Origin: Acidaminobacter sp964416305
GTDB taxonomy: Bacteria > Bacillota > Clostridia > Peptostreptococcales > Acidaminobacteraceae
Assembly: GCA_964416305.1 (NCBI GenBank)
Contig: CAYQDM010000010.1
Location: forward strand, 1 to 64,000
Length of the DNA: 64,000 nt
Direction: 5' to 3'
A program made the translations under genes and the position numbers. Positions within the stretch are counted from its first letter, which is position 1. Each line of letters starts with the position of its first letter. The notes beneath the pieces were generated by a model that saw nothing but the letters and a program-made list of their open reading frames with translations, was not told the origin of the DNA and did no database searches. This document shows positions 8,542 through 17,296 of the stretch, piece by piece.

Positions 8542-9150
8542 TTATTTGATCTCTACTTCAGTCACATATAAAATCTCACAGGCGCGGTTCCCGGAATCCG
8601 TCCGCGTGAGGCTCGACGACCATTCCGGCAGCTGCGGATCAAAGGTCACACTCACAAGATAGCCTTCCAGCCGGATGAGGTCGTGCTTGTCAATTTTCTT
8701 GATTTGCTTCAGGATGTCTTCATCTTTAGGGATCAAGTGCGTGTTCGCAGACTGAATTTGCACGTCATAGACACTCACTGGGGCGTTGGGTGAAAGTCGG
8801 TAATAGTACCACCTTCCAGACTGGGTGTAGTCAATGGTGTCGTCAATAGCCCGCTGATTCAGATTGCCCCAGGCCAGTGCCAGATCTACAGGTGATACGG
8901 AAGCCGAAGCGTCGCTGGTGTAATTTTTGCGGCCTTTGACCACGGCCGTGATCTCATATTCTGCCAGCAGTTCAAGTGTTACCGGGCCGTTCTTCCCCTC
9001 GAACTCAATAGTTTCAGGGGCGCTCAGCTGACGCTGTACGGGTTCGGGGATCTGATCCGGGTAGTTTGGCGTACGGTTGAGGACCCCTGCGGCTGTAGCG
9101 GAGACAATGAGGATGATCAGGAGCAGTATGAATTTTTCCATGGTGTTCAT
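8542..9150 (-). CDS. Unknown protein with N-terminal membrane anchor
   Basis: I do not assign a function. From the ATG at 9150 (MNTMEKF) the protein has about 202 residues. A single N-terminal hydrophobic helix (FILLLIILIVSATAAGVL) is followed by an extracytoplasmic-type domain. Its central block ALAWGNLNQRAIDDTI, QSGRWYYYR, SANTHLIP and the later WSSSLTRTDSG and ACEILYV look like a conserved family of uncharacterised bacterial proteins; recognition is from memory only. A more upstream in-frame start (9222) reads through the iterated 10-mer and lacks a ribosome binding site. It is probably expressed with the neighbouring unknown genes. Confidence 0.7.
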   Translation of the reverse strand: MNTMEKFILLLIILIVSATAAGVLNRTPNYPDQIPEPVQRQLSAPETIEFEGKNGPVTLELLAEYEITAVVKGRKNYTSDASASVSPVDLALAWGNLNQRAIDDTIDYTQSGRWYYYRLSPNAPVSVYDVQIQSANTHLIPKDEDILKQIKKIDKHDLIRLEGYLVSVTFDPQLPEWSSSLTRTDSGNRACEILYVTEVEIK

Positions 9151-9189
9151 CTCGGATTCACCCCTTGTGTGTCGCGGTTTGGGTAAAGG

Positions 9190-9199
9190 AACCATCGGC
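9190..9199 (-). repeat. Copy of iterated 10-mer (GCCGATGGTT)
   Basis: Reverse-strand copy 40 bp upstream of the start of the unknown gene ending at 8542. Confidence 0.6.
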
Positions 9200-9244
9200 A
9201 AAGCACTGCCGCCTTTGGCCACTTGAACGTGGCTTTATTATAGC

Positions 9245-9277
9245 AAAAAAAACGAGGACGCAGGTGGCTGCGCCCTC
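9245..9277 (-). terminator. Terminator of the two-gene unit 9955-9304
   Basis: A stem with one mismatch (GAGGACGCAG with CTGCGCCCTC, loop GTGG at 9264-9267). On the minus strand a run of eight T follows. It lies just after the stop at 9304. Confidence 0.8.
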
Positions 9278-9303
9278 AACAAACATGAATTTTAGCAATT
9301 TAT

Positions 9304-9954
9304 TTATGGTGCGCTTGGCGCTTGGGACGGCCGGTTGTCCGAAGCGGGCTTCAGGCCGTGGATCAGCAGGATGAACCATATTCTGAGCACCAGCATGGCA
9401 ATGCTGAAGACGACGCTTGACTCGAGCGCCCCCACCGCCAATCCGGCAATGCCTATGATCGAGGCGCTGCAGAGAAGCACGAGATAGAGACGAAGCCGTT
9501 TGAGATAAAACGCCTTTCGTTCCGGGTTGCCCTGGCCTCCCAGGAGGCAGGCCGCGCCCGTCAGCAAATAGTAACCGAGAGCCAGGTCCAGGAGCGCGCC
9601 AAGGCCAAAGTTCAGCAGCATGGCCAGTGGATTCTGGGCAAGGAACTGGCTGTACAAGGCCGGCGCGACCCTTGGCACGGCGATTAACGCACTGATCAGA
9701 GCCAGGGTGGCCGCGCGCTTGAAATAATGGGTCGGGGGTGGATAGCTGTCTGAGGAGGACTCCCCAAGGTGCGGGTATGGATACACGCCTTCATCGTCAA
9801 TGGAATAGGGATCGTTTATGAGCTGGTTGATGCCGGACCTAACCATGAGGTAAGCAAGGAACGCCGGCAGAGGCAGACCCTCAAATCCGCCGAGGTTGAT
9901 GTGAAACGTCACGAAGCATAGCCCCCAGAAGATCCGGTTGAAGCCTTCATGCAT
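9304..9954 (-). CDS. Unknown multi-pass membrane protein
   Basis: A 216-aa hydrophobic protein of unknown function. Predicted membrane segments by eye are about residues 8-37, 80-100, 108-132 and 153-200. A soluble loop with Pro, Ser and acidic residues lies between the first two, and the tail is Pro/Ser-rich. The ATG immediately follows the stop codon of the upstream gene (no spacer), so translation is probably coupled. A strong terminator follows. Nothing in the sequence points to a transport or enzyme motif. Confidence 0.65.
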   Translation of the reverse strand: MHEGFNRIFWGLCFVTFHINLGGFEGLPLPAFLAYLMVRSGINQLINDPYSIDDEGVYPYPHLGESSSDSYPPPTHYFKRAATLALISALIAVPRVAPALYSQFLAQNPLAMLLNFGLGALLDLALGYYLLTGAACLLGGQGNPERKAFYLKRLRLYLVLLCSASIIGIAGLAVGALESSVVFSIAMLVLRIWFILLIHGLKPASDNRPSQAPSAP

Positions 9955-10860
9955 TTAGAGGACCCCCCTTGCTCGCAGATAGCGGACCAAGTCCAGAAAG
10001 TTTTCAGGCCTGTAGACAGCCTGATACTCGATTATACTCATCAGCCGCTGGCTGTAAATCTCGCCCTCTGTCGTCCTATAAGTCAAGACAGGTGTCAGAT
10101 CATAAACTGTGAATTGCTGAGTGATATCCCAGGGCCCCTTTAGGACGGCAGTCGTATGGACTGAATCCCCTTCTGAAAATTTGGCGCCTTGCAGCTCAGC
10201 TGCGCTTTCGCCATTGATTTTGATTTCGAACAGCGCCTCAAGCTCAGACATCAAAGGTGACTTGACCTCAAGGACCTCCATGGGGATCTCGACTGAAAAG
10301 TTGGACTCATAAGAATGGTCCGAAGTGCCCCTGCTGCTTCGGTGCTCAAAATGCCCCTCTGGCAACTCGATTCCGGACAGATAGATTTCACCAATTTCAA
10401 CCGTTTCCCTCTCCCCATTCGCATAGTAGAGATCCGCATGGGTCAATTTGACCGGTCCAAAGGGCTCTGCCTCCAGTAAGTCTATGGAGACCATTAGGGT
10501 ATTGAAATTGTAGCGCCCTATGGTCGTTTTCCCGACAGGCGTCCCCATGAAGCTGGTCAGGCCAGCCCCCGGCTCATAATAGATCCTGACCTGATCCTCA
10601 GGCCATGGCGCTTCCGGGAAGACAACACGCTCGATGACGCGCTTGTCTGACGCATCCGTCAGAAACGGCATTTGCAGCGTCACTTGTTGATAAAGCGGAA
10701 AACCCTCAGGTGTTGTTCCGACAATGCTGGTGCGTTCCCGAAACTGCTCGAAGAAGACCGGTCCTTCCAATTTCACAGACCACCAGAAGCCCAGTGCTGC
10801 CAGGGTCGTCACTGAGATCAAGATTAAACCGGTGATGAACAGGCGTCGATTCGTCTGCAA
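9955..10860 (-). CDS. Unknown membrane-anchored extracytoplasmic protein
   Basis: A 301-aa protein of unknown function. It has one N-terminal membrane helix (FITGLILISVTTLAALGFWW) and then a beta-rich domain that would lie outside the membrane. It starts at a TTG, with GGGAGG seven bases upstream. The stop codon abuts the ATG of the multi-pass membrane protein gene, suggesting that the two products work together. The gene follows a region carrying the iterated 10-mer (10936) and a tandem repeat array. Confidence 0.65.
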   Translation of the reverse strand: MQTNRRLFITGLILISVTTLAALGFWWSVKLEGPVFFEQFRERTSIVGTTPEGFPLYQQVTLQMPFLTDASDKRVIERVVFPEAPWPEDQVRIYYEPGAGLTSFMGTPVGKTTIGRYNFNTLMVSIDLLEAEPFGPVKLTHADLYYANGERETVEIGEIYLSGIELPEGHFEHRSSRGTSDHSYESNFSVEIPMEVLEVKSPLMSELEALFEIKINGESAAELQGAKFSEGDSVHTTAVLKGPWDITQQFTVYDLTPVLTYRTTEGEIYSQRLMSIIEYQAVYRPENFLDLVRYLRARGVL

Positions 10861-10935
10861 CTGAATTCCTCCCTTTGCTTGGCGTTACTGCATTTTCCAT
10901 CGCTGCAAATTCCATTGATGATGAAAAGATTTTTT

Positions 10936-10945
10936 GCCGATGGTC
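10936..10945 (+). repeat. Iterated 10-mer GCCGATGGTC
   Basis: An exact copy preceded by six T, 76 bp upstream of the TTG start at 10860. It is representative of the intergenic copies. Confidence 0.7.
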
Positions 10946-11058
10946 GTTATCCTTTTACAATATTGTATCATACTGGTAAAGGCAGAGCGAGGTGCATGTG
11001 CAATTTGAAATAAGTTTAGCCTTAAATATTGCAGTTACATACTGTCCGTGTCACCAAA

Positions 11059-11154
11059 GTGAACTGAGTGTCTGACACCAAGTTGAACTGAGTGTCTGAC
11101 ACCAAGTTGAACTGAGTGACTGACACCAAGTTGAACTGAGTGTCTGACACCGAG
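11059..11154. repeat. Four tandem 24-bp units of the GTGTCTGACACC repeat
   Basis: The core GTCTGACACC (one copy GACTGACACC) recurs at 11070, 11094, 11118 and 11142, exactly 24 bp apart, with the unit GTTGAACTGAGTGTCTGACA plus CCAA. There are no unique spacers, so this is a tandem repeat and not a CRISPR array. The rest of 10861-11294 holds the 10-mer at 10936, an AT-rich stretch and presumably the promoter of the next gene. Confidence 0.9.
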
Positions 11155-11294
11155 ATAAAAAGTGTACCAGAGCTCACTTTTTTTATGTACAAAAGTTGTT
11201 TTTTTTCATAATTAGGTATCTATATCAATACAAGAAAAATAACATTATATGAGATTAAGAATGTGAGCATGAAATTGCCGAAAGGATGGTCCAT

Positions 11295-11837
11295 TTGTCA
11301 AAAGCTTTGTTGGTCATAGACGTCCAAAATGAATACTTCACCGGAAAACTCCCTATATTTAACCGGGACGCCAGCCTGAAAAACATCCTCAGAGCCATTG
11401 AGTATGCAAACGCCACTGGCATTAAGGTCATCCTCATCAAACATGTCATTCCCAATCCGGAAGCAACTGTATTCGCCGTTCACTCTTATGGGGCGGAAAT
11501 TAAGCAGGAAATAGCTGATCAACCCCATAACCTGGTCATTGAGAAGCATCTCCCAGGCAGCTTCACCGGCACCCCTCTGGAAGAATGGCTCAGATCCAAT
11601 CAAATCGACACCTTGACGATCTGCGGTTACATGACACACCTTTGCTGCGACACTACTTCCAGGCAAGCGGTACATCTCGGATTTAAAGTTGAATTTTTGT
11701 CTGACGCCACCGGAACACTGGACTTATCGAATAAAGCCGGCTCTGTAGACGCCAAAACCCTTCACGAAACTGTCCTGGTAGTCCAGGCAGCTCGATTTGC
11801 AGATGTCTTAATCACAGCAGCGTGGTGTCAACTCTGA
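11295..11837 (+). CDS. Isochorismatase-family cysteine hydrolase
   Basis: A 180-aa member of the isochorismatase-like hydrolases, which cleave isochorismate, nicotinamide, ureido or N-carbamoyl compounds with an Asp-Lys-Cys triad. Visible are the Asp in LLVIDVQNEYF, a Lys in VIEKHLPGSF, and the nucleophile Cys in ICGYMTHLCCDTTSRQA. The family motif there is usually GVMTxxCC. The substrate cannot be told from sequence. Start: AAAGG is only one base from the ATG at 11286 but ten from the TTG at 11295, so the TTG is favoured. It stands 71 bp before the 2-hydroxyacid dehydrogenase gene. Confidence 0.85.
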   Translation: MSKALLVIDVQNEYFTGKLPIFNRDASLKNILRAIEYANATGIKVILIKHVIPNPEATVFAVHSYGAEIKQEIADQPHNLVIEKHLPGSFTGTPLEEWLRSNQIDTLTICGYMTHLCCDTTSRQAVHLGFKVEFLSDATGTLDLSNKAGSVDAKTLHETVLVVQAARFADVLITAAWCQL

Positions 11838-11908
11838 TTAAATAAGCTAAATTGCATACAACCTAATTCACTTTCTTCTCACATTAACCAGAATAGGAGG
11901 ACCTCAAC

Positions 11909-12826
11909 ATGCTAAAAATACTGGCAAACGATGGTTTGGACTCCATTGCATCCGACTGTCTGTCAGAAAAAGGCCACAGCATTGATACTACCCATTTTGA
12001 CCCCGAGCCTCTCAAAGAAGTCATAAGTGACTATGACGTCATAATTGTCAGATCCGCCACTACGCTGGATCAGGCTACCCTCGACGCCGCTGTAAAGCCG
12101 GGCTCCAAACTTAAACTGATCATCCGTGCCGGCGTCGGCCTCGATAACATTGATGTCGATTATGCCACTGCGAAAGGCATTGGTGTCCGCAACACGCCAA
12201 ACTCCAGTAGCACCTCCGTAGCAGAACTGGCGCTCGGACATATGTTCAACCTTGCACGTCATATCCACCTTTCCAACATCACGATTCGCAAGGGGGAATG
12301 GAACAAAAAGCACTACAATGGCATCCAGCTCTACGGAAGAACCTTAGGCATCATAGGATTTGGCCGTATTGGACAGGAAATCGCCGCCAAGGCCCATGCC
12401 CTCGGCATGAATATCCTCTATTATCAGCGCAGTGGTCCAAAAGACAGTCATGATGACTTCAAATTTGTCGATCTCGACACGCTCCTAAAGGAGTCGGATT
12501 TCATTACTCTCCATACGCCAGCTAATCCAGATGGTCGCGCTATTCTGGACGGAGAAGCCATTCAAAAAATTAAAAAAGGCGCCTATGTCATCAACACCGC
12601 CAGAGGCAGTCTGATCGACTATGACGCCCTTCTCGATGCCCTCGACAGCGGCCACCTTTCCGGCGCAGGGCTGGATGTCTATACTGAAGAACCGCCGCTC
12701 AATCCAAGATTGACGCAGCATCCTAAGATTTCTATGACACCGCACATTGGCGCTTCCACTGAAGAAGCACAGCGCGGCATTGGGGCTGAGGTGTGCGATG
12801 TTATCACGCAGTATTTTACGCCATGA
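11909..12826 (+). CDS. D-2-hydroxyacid dehydrogenase (phosphoglycerate dehydrogenase-like)
   Basis: A 305-aa NAD-dependent D-isomer-specific 2-hydroxyacid dehydrogenase. It carries the Rossmann motif LGIIGFGRIGQEIA at about residues 145-158, the substrate Arg in INTARGSLID, and the catalytic His in MTPHIGASTEEAQ. It resembles the short form of SerA (no ACT domain), so 3-phosphoglycerate or hydroxypyruvate is the likely substrate, with other D-2-hydroxyacids possible. AGGAGG precedes the ATG. A strong terminator ends the unit, which may also include the upstream hydrolase gene. Confidence 0.9.
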   Translation: MLKILANDGLDSIASDCLSEKGHSIDTTHFDPEPLKEVISDYDVIIVRSATTLDQATLDAAVKPGSKLKLIIRAGVGLDNIDVDYATAKGIGVRNTPNSSSTSVAELALGHMFNLARHIHLSNITIRKGEWNKKHYNGIQLYGRTLGIIGFGRIGQEIAAKAHALGMNILYYQRSGPKDSHDDFKFVDLDTLLKESDFITLHTPANPDGRAILDGEAIQKIKKGAYVINTARGSLIDYDALLDALDSGHLSGAGLDVYTEEPPLNPRLTQHPKISMTPHIGASTEEAQRGIGAEVCDVITQYFTP

Positions 12827-12836
12827 CTATAATGGA

Positions 12837-12862
12837 GGGGAAGGCGCCGGAGCGCCTTCCCC
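12837..12862 (+). terminator. Terminator after the dehydrogenase gene
   Basis: A perfect 11-bp GC-rich stem (12837-12847 with 12852-12862) and 4-nt loop, 10 bp after the stop codon; the T-tract is weak. Confidence 0.75.
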
Positions 12863-12881
12863 TATCCTTTGATTCAAGGAG

Positions 12882-12947
12882 AAGAAGCCGCCGCCGCGAG
12901 ACAAACTGGGATTCAGTTTGCGCCGCGGCGGCGGCTTCTTTCCTTTT
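12882..12947. terminator. Very strong hairpin between converging genes
   Basis: A 17-bp perfect stem (12882-12898 with 12924-12940), then an inner 7-bp stem CAAACTG/CAGTTTG. It is followed by TCCTTTT on the plus strand. It separates the dehydrogenase gene from the converging phosphoesterase gene that ends at 12963. Confidence 0.8.
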
Positions 12948-12962
12948 CAAGTGAACGCATCG

Positions 12963-13886
12963 TCATACCACTTCAATAAATTGATACTTTTTCAAATCGT
13001 ATTTAGAAACAAATTGCGGACCTCTGAGTACCTGTCGCTCAACCCTCAGCAGCCCTTGTTGATCTGTGCGGATCCGCCATTCCACCAGCATGACTGTATT
13101 ATTTATTATCTCTATGCAGGTGACGCCTTTGGTATGCACGCCACAGCCGGAATTGAAATAGGGCAGCTCGCCATGTTTTGGAAACTTCGGACGGTGGGTA
13201 TGCCCACAAATGAGCATCATCCGGTGCTTGTAAATCCATTTGTTGTAGTTGCGCTCGATCTTGTGCATCTTGTGTACGTTTTTAGCCGGACTTGCCGGGT
13301 TTCTGAATCCTATCATGTGCATGAACCGCCAGAAATAACGCAGCGACAGCATCGAAAAACGCCACATCTGATCGTTCATAAAATCGCCTTGGTGACCGTG
13401 CAGCGCCAAAATCTCCTGGCCGGTTACCCGGTGTCTGAGAAGCAGCGCTTCATGGGCCTTCAAACCTTCAAAAAGCTCACAATTTTCCTCGTTGTACTCG
13501 TCGAAAAAGTGATAAAAATTATGCTGCAGAAAGTCCTGATCTTTCAAATACATATTATGATTCCCATAGAGCAATATCATCCTATTATCATCATAAAACT
13601 TCTTAAGCATGTCATAGACGTCACTGTGGGCAAAACGGATATGCTTGAACTTCGAGTGCTCCCAAAGTTCTTCTCCATCACCGGTTTCGACGAAGGTAAA
13701 ACCCTCATTGTAATAATAGTCAAGGGCACTTAGGAAGGTGTTCTGATTTCTGGCAAATTCATCTGAGAGACTATTATCTCCGCGGTGCGCGTCGCTGAAA
13801 AAAACGAAACGTGAATTTTCATCGAAGAGCTCGACACGGGCGCCAGCATAGGCCTCGGTCAGCCTTTGGTCCGTAAACATGGTCAT
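12963..13886 (-). CDS. Calcineurin-like metallophosphoesterase
   Basis: A 307-aa predicted dinuclear metal phosphoesterase. The family motifs are visible in order: FFSDAHRGDN (D-x-H), FVETGDGEELWE (GD), LYGNHNMYL (GNH), LALHGHQGDFMN (H) and LICGHTHRPKF (GHxH). The substrate is unknown. Large family members of this architecture act on UDP-diacylglucosamine, nucleotides or phosphoproteins, and nothing here decides among them. The start is uncertain between ATG 13886 and ATG 13880, which shares the weak GAGGCG site. A copy of the iterated 10-mer lies 54 bp upstream. Confidence 0.88.
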   Translation of the reverse strand: MTMFTDQRLTEAYAGARVELFDENSRFVFFSDAHRGDNSLSDEFARNQNTFLSALDYYYNEGFTFVETGDGEELWEHSKFKHIRFAHSDVYDMLKKFYDDNRMILLYGNHNMYLKDQDFLQHNFYHFFDEYNEENCELFEGLKAHEALLLRHRVTGQEILALHGHQGDFMNDQMWRFSMLSLRYFWRFMHMIGFRNPASPAKNVHKMHKIERNYNKWIYKHRMMLICGHTHRPKFPKHGELPYFNSGCGVHTKGVTCIEIINNTVMLVEWRIRTDQQGLLRVERQVLRGPQFVSKYDLKKYQFIEVV

Positions 13887-13939
13887 CGCCTCGATTGTGG
13901 GTTAAATGTCGGCATCTGCGGTGAGGTGCCTTGTTGGAA

Positions 13940-13949
13940 AACCATCGGC
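13940..13949 (-). repeat. Copy of iterated 10-mer (GCCGATGGTT)
   Basis: Reverse-strand copy with a T5 run before it, in the gap between the polyphosphate kinase and phosphoesterase genes. Confidence 0.6.
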
Positions 13950-14077
13950 AAAAACAGGTTCTGTATGAGGTTACTCATAGCGTGAACCTGCTTTTTCATT
14001 AGAATCTATACCCGTTTCCGGGGCCTTGTCGCTATTTTTAATGTTTTTTCGATCAGCACCAAGTGCTTCACTCCAAA

Positions 14078-16228
14078 TTACTTTCTAAACTTCGACACAA
14101 TCTCCTCAAACCAGCGCTTGAAGGATTTAATCTCAGCTGAGTTCACAGTCACTCTTTGAAGGGCCTGCGCCATCATTTGTTCCTGGCAGTCGACCACAGT
14201 GTGCGCCTCAGTCGTCACCGGAATATAGTTTCCCTCGACAGTTATGGTTCGGGCTTTTACGTTGTCCTGAAGCTGGAGCTCCAGCATTTGCAGAAGGCGT
14301 TTCTTAATGGTCAGGTCCTGAACAGGACAAGCTATTTCGACGCGTTTGACTGTATTGCGGGTCATGAGATCCGCTGAGGAGATATAGAGTTTCAAGTCCT
14401 GAACGCTGTCGTCCGGATCGCCAAAGCAGAACACTCTGGCATGCTCAAGATACCTGCCGACAATGCTCCGAATCCACACGCGATCCGTTTTTCCAGGGAC
14501 ACCAGGCAATAAACAGCAAATGCTCCGAATGATCAAGCGAACCGGCACTCCGGCTTGTGAGGCTTCAGCCAGGGCATCGATAATCTCCCTGTCTGAGAGC
14601 GAATTCAATTTCATGAGAATACCGCTGCGTTTGCCGTTCCTTGCTTTTTCCGTCTCATTTTCAATGAGTTTCAGAATCGGATCTTTAAGCTCGAAGGGCG
14701 ACACGAGGAGCTCTGAGTATTCACCCTCCAGATTTGAAATCAGGATTCGCTTGAAAAACAGTCCTGCGTCGGTTCCAATTGTCTCATCTGCCGTTAAGAG
14801 CGACAAATCCGTGTAGAGTTTGGCTGTTTTTTCATTGAAATTACCGGTGCCTATGTGCGTAATATAACTCAGTTTATTCTTGTCACGACGCGTGATCAGG
14901 CAGATCTTGGAGTGTATCTTAAATTTTTCAAACCCGTAAATGACCTTGCAGCCGGCTTCTTCCAGCCGCTCCGCCCATTCAATATTGTTGATTTCATCAA
15001 AACGCGCCCGCAATTCCATGATGACAATGACTTCTTTCTTGTTTTCCACAGCGTCGATCAGATACTCAGCCAGCTTTGACTTTCTGTCAATTCTGTAAAG
15101 GGTAATCTTGATGCTGATCACCGTAGGATCAGTGGAAGCTTCACGAATTAGATTTAAAACGGGATCCATGGCATCATACGGGTAATGGATCAGCAGGTCC
15201 TTTCTCAACACCTGACGGATCATGCTTTCAGATGGGTTTACCTCTGAGCTGATTTGAGGCTCAAAGGGCTGATAGGTGAGATGATAGCGGGCCACTGCCG
15301 TCAGTCGGCTTTCCAGTTCAAAGACATAGGTCATATCGAGCGGTGCCTTGCTGTAGTACACCTGAGTGAGATCCAGATTCAGCCGGCTGCATAAGAAGCT
15401 TGAGAACTCGATGCTCAGCTTGTTCTGAAGCTCCAAGCGGACCGGTGCCAGCCGGGCTCTGAGTTTCACAATTTTCTTCATGTGGCTCCTGAAATTTTCA
15501 TCCACTTCAAACGCCTCATCATCCGGTTGGATATCCGCGTTTCGGGTGACGCTGATCACCGTTTTTTCGAGGATCTCATACATTTCAAAGACCTCCGGTG
15601 CGTATTGAAGGATCAGGTCTTCAATCAGAATATAGCGGAGTGATTTGCCCGGCAGGTAGACCACCCTTGGCAATGACCTGGGTACGGGAATCAGGCCATA
15701 TTGCGTAATCTCTTTGGATTTCAGCATCACCGCAATGGTCAGCGCCTTGTTCTCAAGATGCGGAAACGGGTGGTGCGGGCTGATCACCTGAGGTGACAGC
15801 ACTGGCATCACCTGGGTTCTGAAATAGGTTTGGATGACCTTCCTGTCCTTGCCTTCAAGTTCTGCCACCTTCAGTCGTTCGATCTCATATTGCCCCAGAA
15901 ACCTCTCCACGTTCTGAATGGTTTTGTCCCTGAGCGCATACAGCGGCTTGACGGCTTTATAAATTGCCTTCAGCTGTTCTGCCGGCGTCATGCCGGACTT
16001 GTTGTCTATCATGGTCTTTTGAAGCATGGACAGGTCGAGGAGACTCCCCACCCGGATCATAAAAAATTCGTCCAGGTTGCTTGAAAAAATGGACACGAAC
16101 TTTAGCCGCTCCAATATGGGAACGGCCGGATCATTGGCCTCATTCAAGACCCGTTCATTAAATTTCAGCCAGGACAGATCCCGGTTCTGCGTATAGGTGT
16201 AATCAATGTAGTCCTTGGGCTTTTGCAT
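14078..16228 (-). CDS. ppk: Polyphosphate kinase 1
   Basis: Ppk1 reversibly polymerises the terminal phosphate of ATP into polyphosphate. At 716 aa it is full length, with the N-terminal domain (NRDLSWLKFNERVLNEA), head domain, and C1/C2 catalytic domains. The phosphorylated active-site His is in FKIHSKICLITRR at about residue 439 (E. coli His435). Phospholipase-D-like segments include MELRARFDEINNIEWAERLEEAG and IRSICCLLPG. GGGAG lies ahead of the ATG. Neighbouring phosphoesterase and MBL genes are in the same direction but separated by gaps of about 90-190 bp. Confidence 0.96.
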   Translation of the reverse strand: MQKPKDYIDYTYTQNRDLSWLKFNERVLNEANDPAVPILERLKFVSIFSSNLDEFFMIRVGSLLDLSMLQKTMIDNKSGMTPAEQLKAIYKAVKPLYALRDKTIQNVERFLGQYEIERLKVAELEGKDRKVIQTYFRTQVMPVLSPQVISPHHPFPHLENKALTIAVMLKSKEITQYGLIPVPRSLPRVVYLPGKSLRYILIEDLILQYAPEVFEMYEILEKTVISVTRNADIQPDDEAFEVDENFRSHMKKIVKLRARLAPVRLELQNKLSIEFSSFLCSRLNLDLTQVYYSKAPLDMTYVFELESRLTAVARYHLTYQPFEPQISSEVNPSESMIRQVLRKDLLIHYPYDAMDPVLNLIREASTDPTVISIKITLYRIDRKSKLAEYLIDAVENKKEVIVIMELRARFDEINNIEWAERLEEAGCKVIYGFEKFKIHSKICLITRRDKNKLSYITHIGTGNFNEKTAKLYTDLSLLTADETIGTDAGLFFKRILISNLEGEYSELLVSPFELKDPILKLIENETEKARNGKRSGILMKLNSLSDREIIDALAEASQAGVPVRLIIRSICCLLPGVPGKTDRVWIRSIVGRYLEHARVFCFGDPDDSVQDLKLYISSADLMTRNTVKRVEIACPVQDLTIKKRLLQMLELQLQDNVKARTITVEGNYIPVTTEAHTVVDCQEQMMAQALQRVTVNSAEIKSFKRWFEEIVSKFRK

Positions 16229-16317
16229 AGTCGTTCTCCCGTCCGCTCTGCTTGTGCGAGGCTCCCAATGAGGTGTTAAATGCTGCCTAACGTTCTAGCC
16301 TCAGGTGATGTCTTGTT

Positions 16318-17223
16318 TCAAATGTATGCTTCGCCCCATCTGACTTTCCCGTCAGACAAGTGGATAATTTCTCCCGGCGCGACTCTAAGCGCCCTCTTGT
16401 CACTATTCTCAATAAGGATAAAAACGTCCTCCGGGTCGCCGCTGTGGGCGCCTTTTTCCGGTTTGTCATAGGTGCCGTAATGCAGCGGCAGCAAACAGGC
16501 CTCCGGAAGGCTATTTGCAAGGACTGCAGCCGCAGTATGATTCAAGTGATATTCACAAGTCGACACATCGAGCGCCAAAATTTGAATGTCCCTGATCCGA
16601 AGGTGTTCCTCCATCAGCCGCGTGTCGCCCGGGAAAAAGAGTCTGCCATCAGGGGTATTGAGGATGAATCCGCAGCAATCGCCATATCTGAAGGGTTTGC
16701 CGCACCTGGCAACATCCTGAAGCTGCCAGGGATGATCCGCTGGTGTAATTTCCAGAGATAGGACCCCCAGGTCCAGCTCGTCACCAACCCGGCAAATTTG
16801 GATGGACTGAGGCTTGACGCCAAGCTGTGTCAAAGCGTGATAAACCGGGTGAGGACCAATGAAAATTGGCGTTCGCTTTGCGAGTTCCAGAGCAGTTTGT
16901 GGTCCGAGATGATCAATGTCGGAATGTGTATAGAGGACGAAATCTGCGCGGGGGATGGCCTCCGCGACCATCGGATAAGGAATTTTTAGTTTTAGTCCAG
17001 CCTCACTAACCCAAGGCTCCCCGGGTTTTGTGGATAGCAGCGGATCAATAAAGAGGATCGTTCCCCGGCAATTCACGAAAAATCCGGCCCCGGCCAGCCA
17101 GGTGATCTGAGTGTTTTCAATTTTATCAAAAGCCTCAGTCCGGATTGGCACCGGCGTTTTGGCAGTGACTTGCTTGAGGGCATTTATATGCGAATTTGAT
17201 TGTGAATGAAGTGATCGCTGCAC
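16318..17223 (-). CDS. MBL-fold metallo-hydrolase, UlaG-like
   Basis: A 301-aa metallo-beta-lactamase-fold protein. Visible motifs are YTHSDIDHLGPQTA (HxDxDH-type metal site), TPADHPW, LFFPGDTRL and LHYGTYD. The pattern resembles the UlaG/NAPE-PLD-like group, which hydrolyses lactones or phosphodiesters; the substrate is unknown. The start is a GTG at 17223 with AGGAGG eight bases upstream. The 5' leader contains six imperfect tandem hexamers of the TGATAT/TGATCC type (17237-17272). Confidence 0.85.
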   Translation of the reverse strand: MQRSLHSQSNSHINALKQVTAKTPVPIRTEAFDKIENTQITWLAGAGFFVNCRGTILFIDPLLSTKPGEPWVSEAGLKLKIPYPMVAEAIPRADFVLYTHSDIDHLGPQTALELAKRTPIFIGPHPVYHALTQLGVKPQSIQICRVGDELDLGVLSLEITPADHPWQLQDVARCGKPFRYGDCCGFILNTPDGRLFFPGDTRLMEEHLRIRDIQILALDVSTCEYHLNHTAAAVLANSLPEACLLPLHYGTYDKPEKGAHSGDPEDVFILIENSDKRALRVAPGEIIHLSDGKVRWGEAYI

Positions 17224-17236
17224 TGGGCAAACCTCC

Positions 17237-17272
17237 TGATATTGATATCGATATTGATCCTGATCCTGATGA
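17237..17272. repeat. Short tandem hexamer repeat in MBL gene leader
   Basis: Six consecutive hexamers, TGATAT, TGATAT, CGATAT, TGATCC, TGATCC, TGATGA, immediately upstream of the ribosome binding site of the MBL gene. The copies could slip and change the leader length. Confidence 0.6.
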
Positions 17273-17296
17273 TGCTGTGATTGCTGCGCTACAGCT

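Noticed and set aside
11059..11154. Possible CRISPR array
   Set aside because: Units are contiguous 24-bp direct repeats with no unique spacers and no cas genes nearby.
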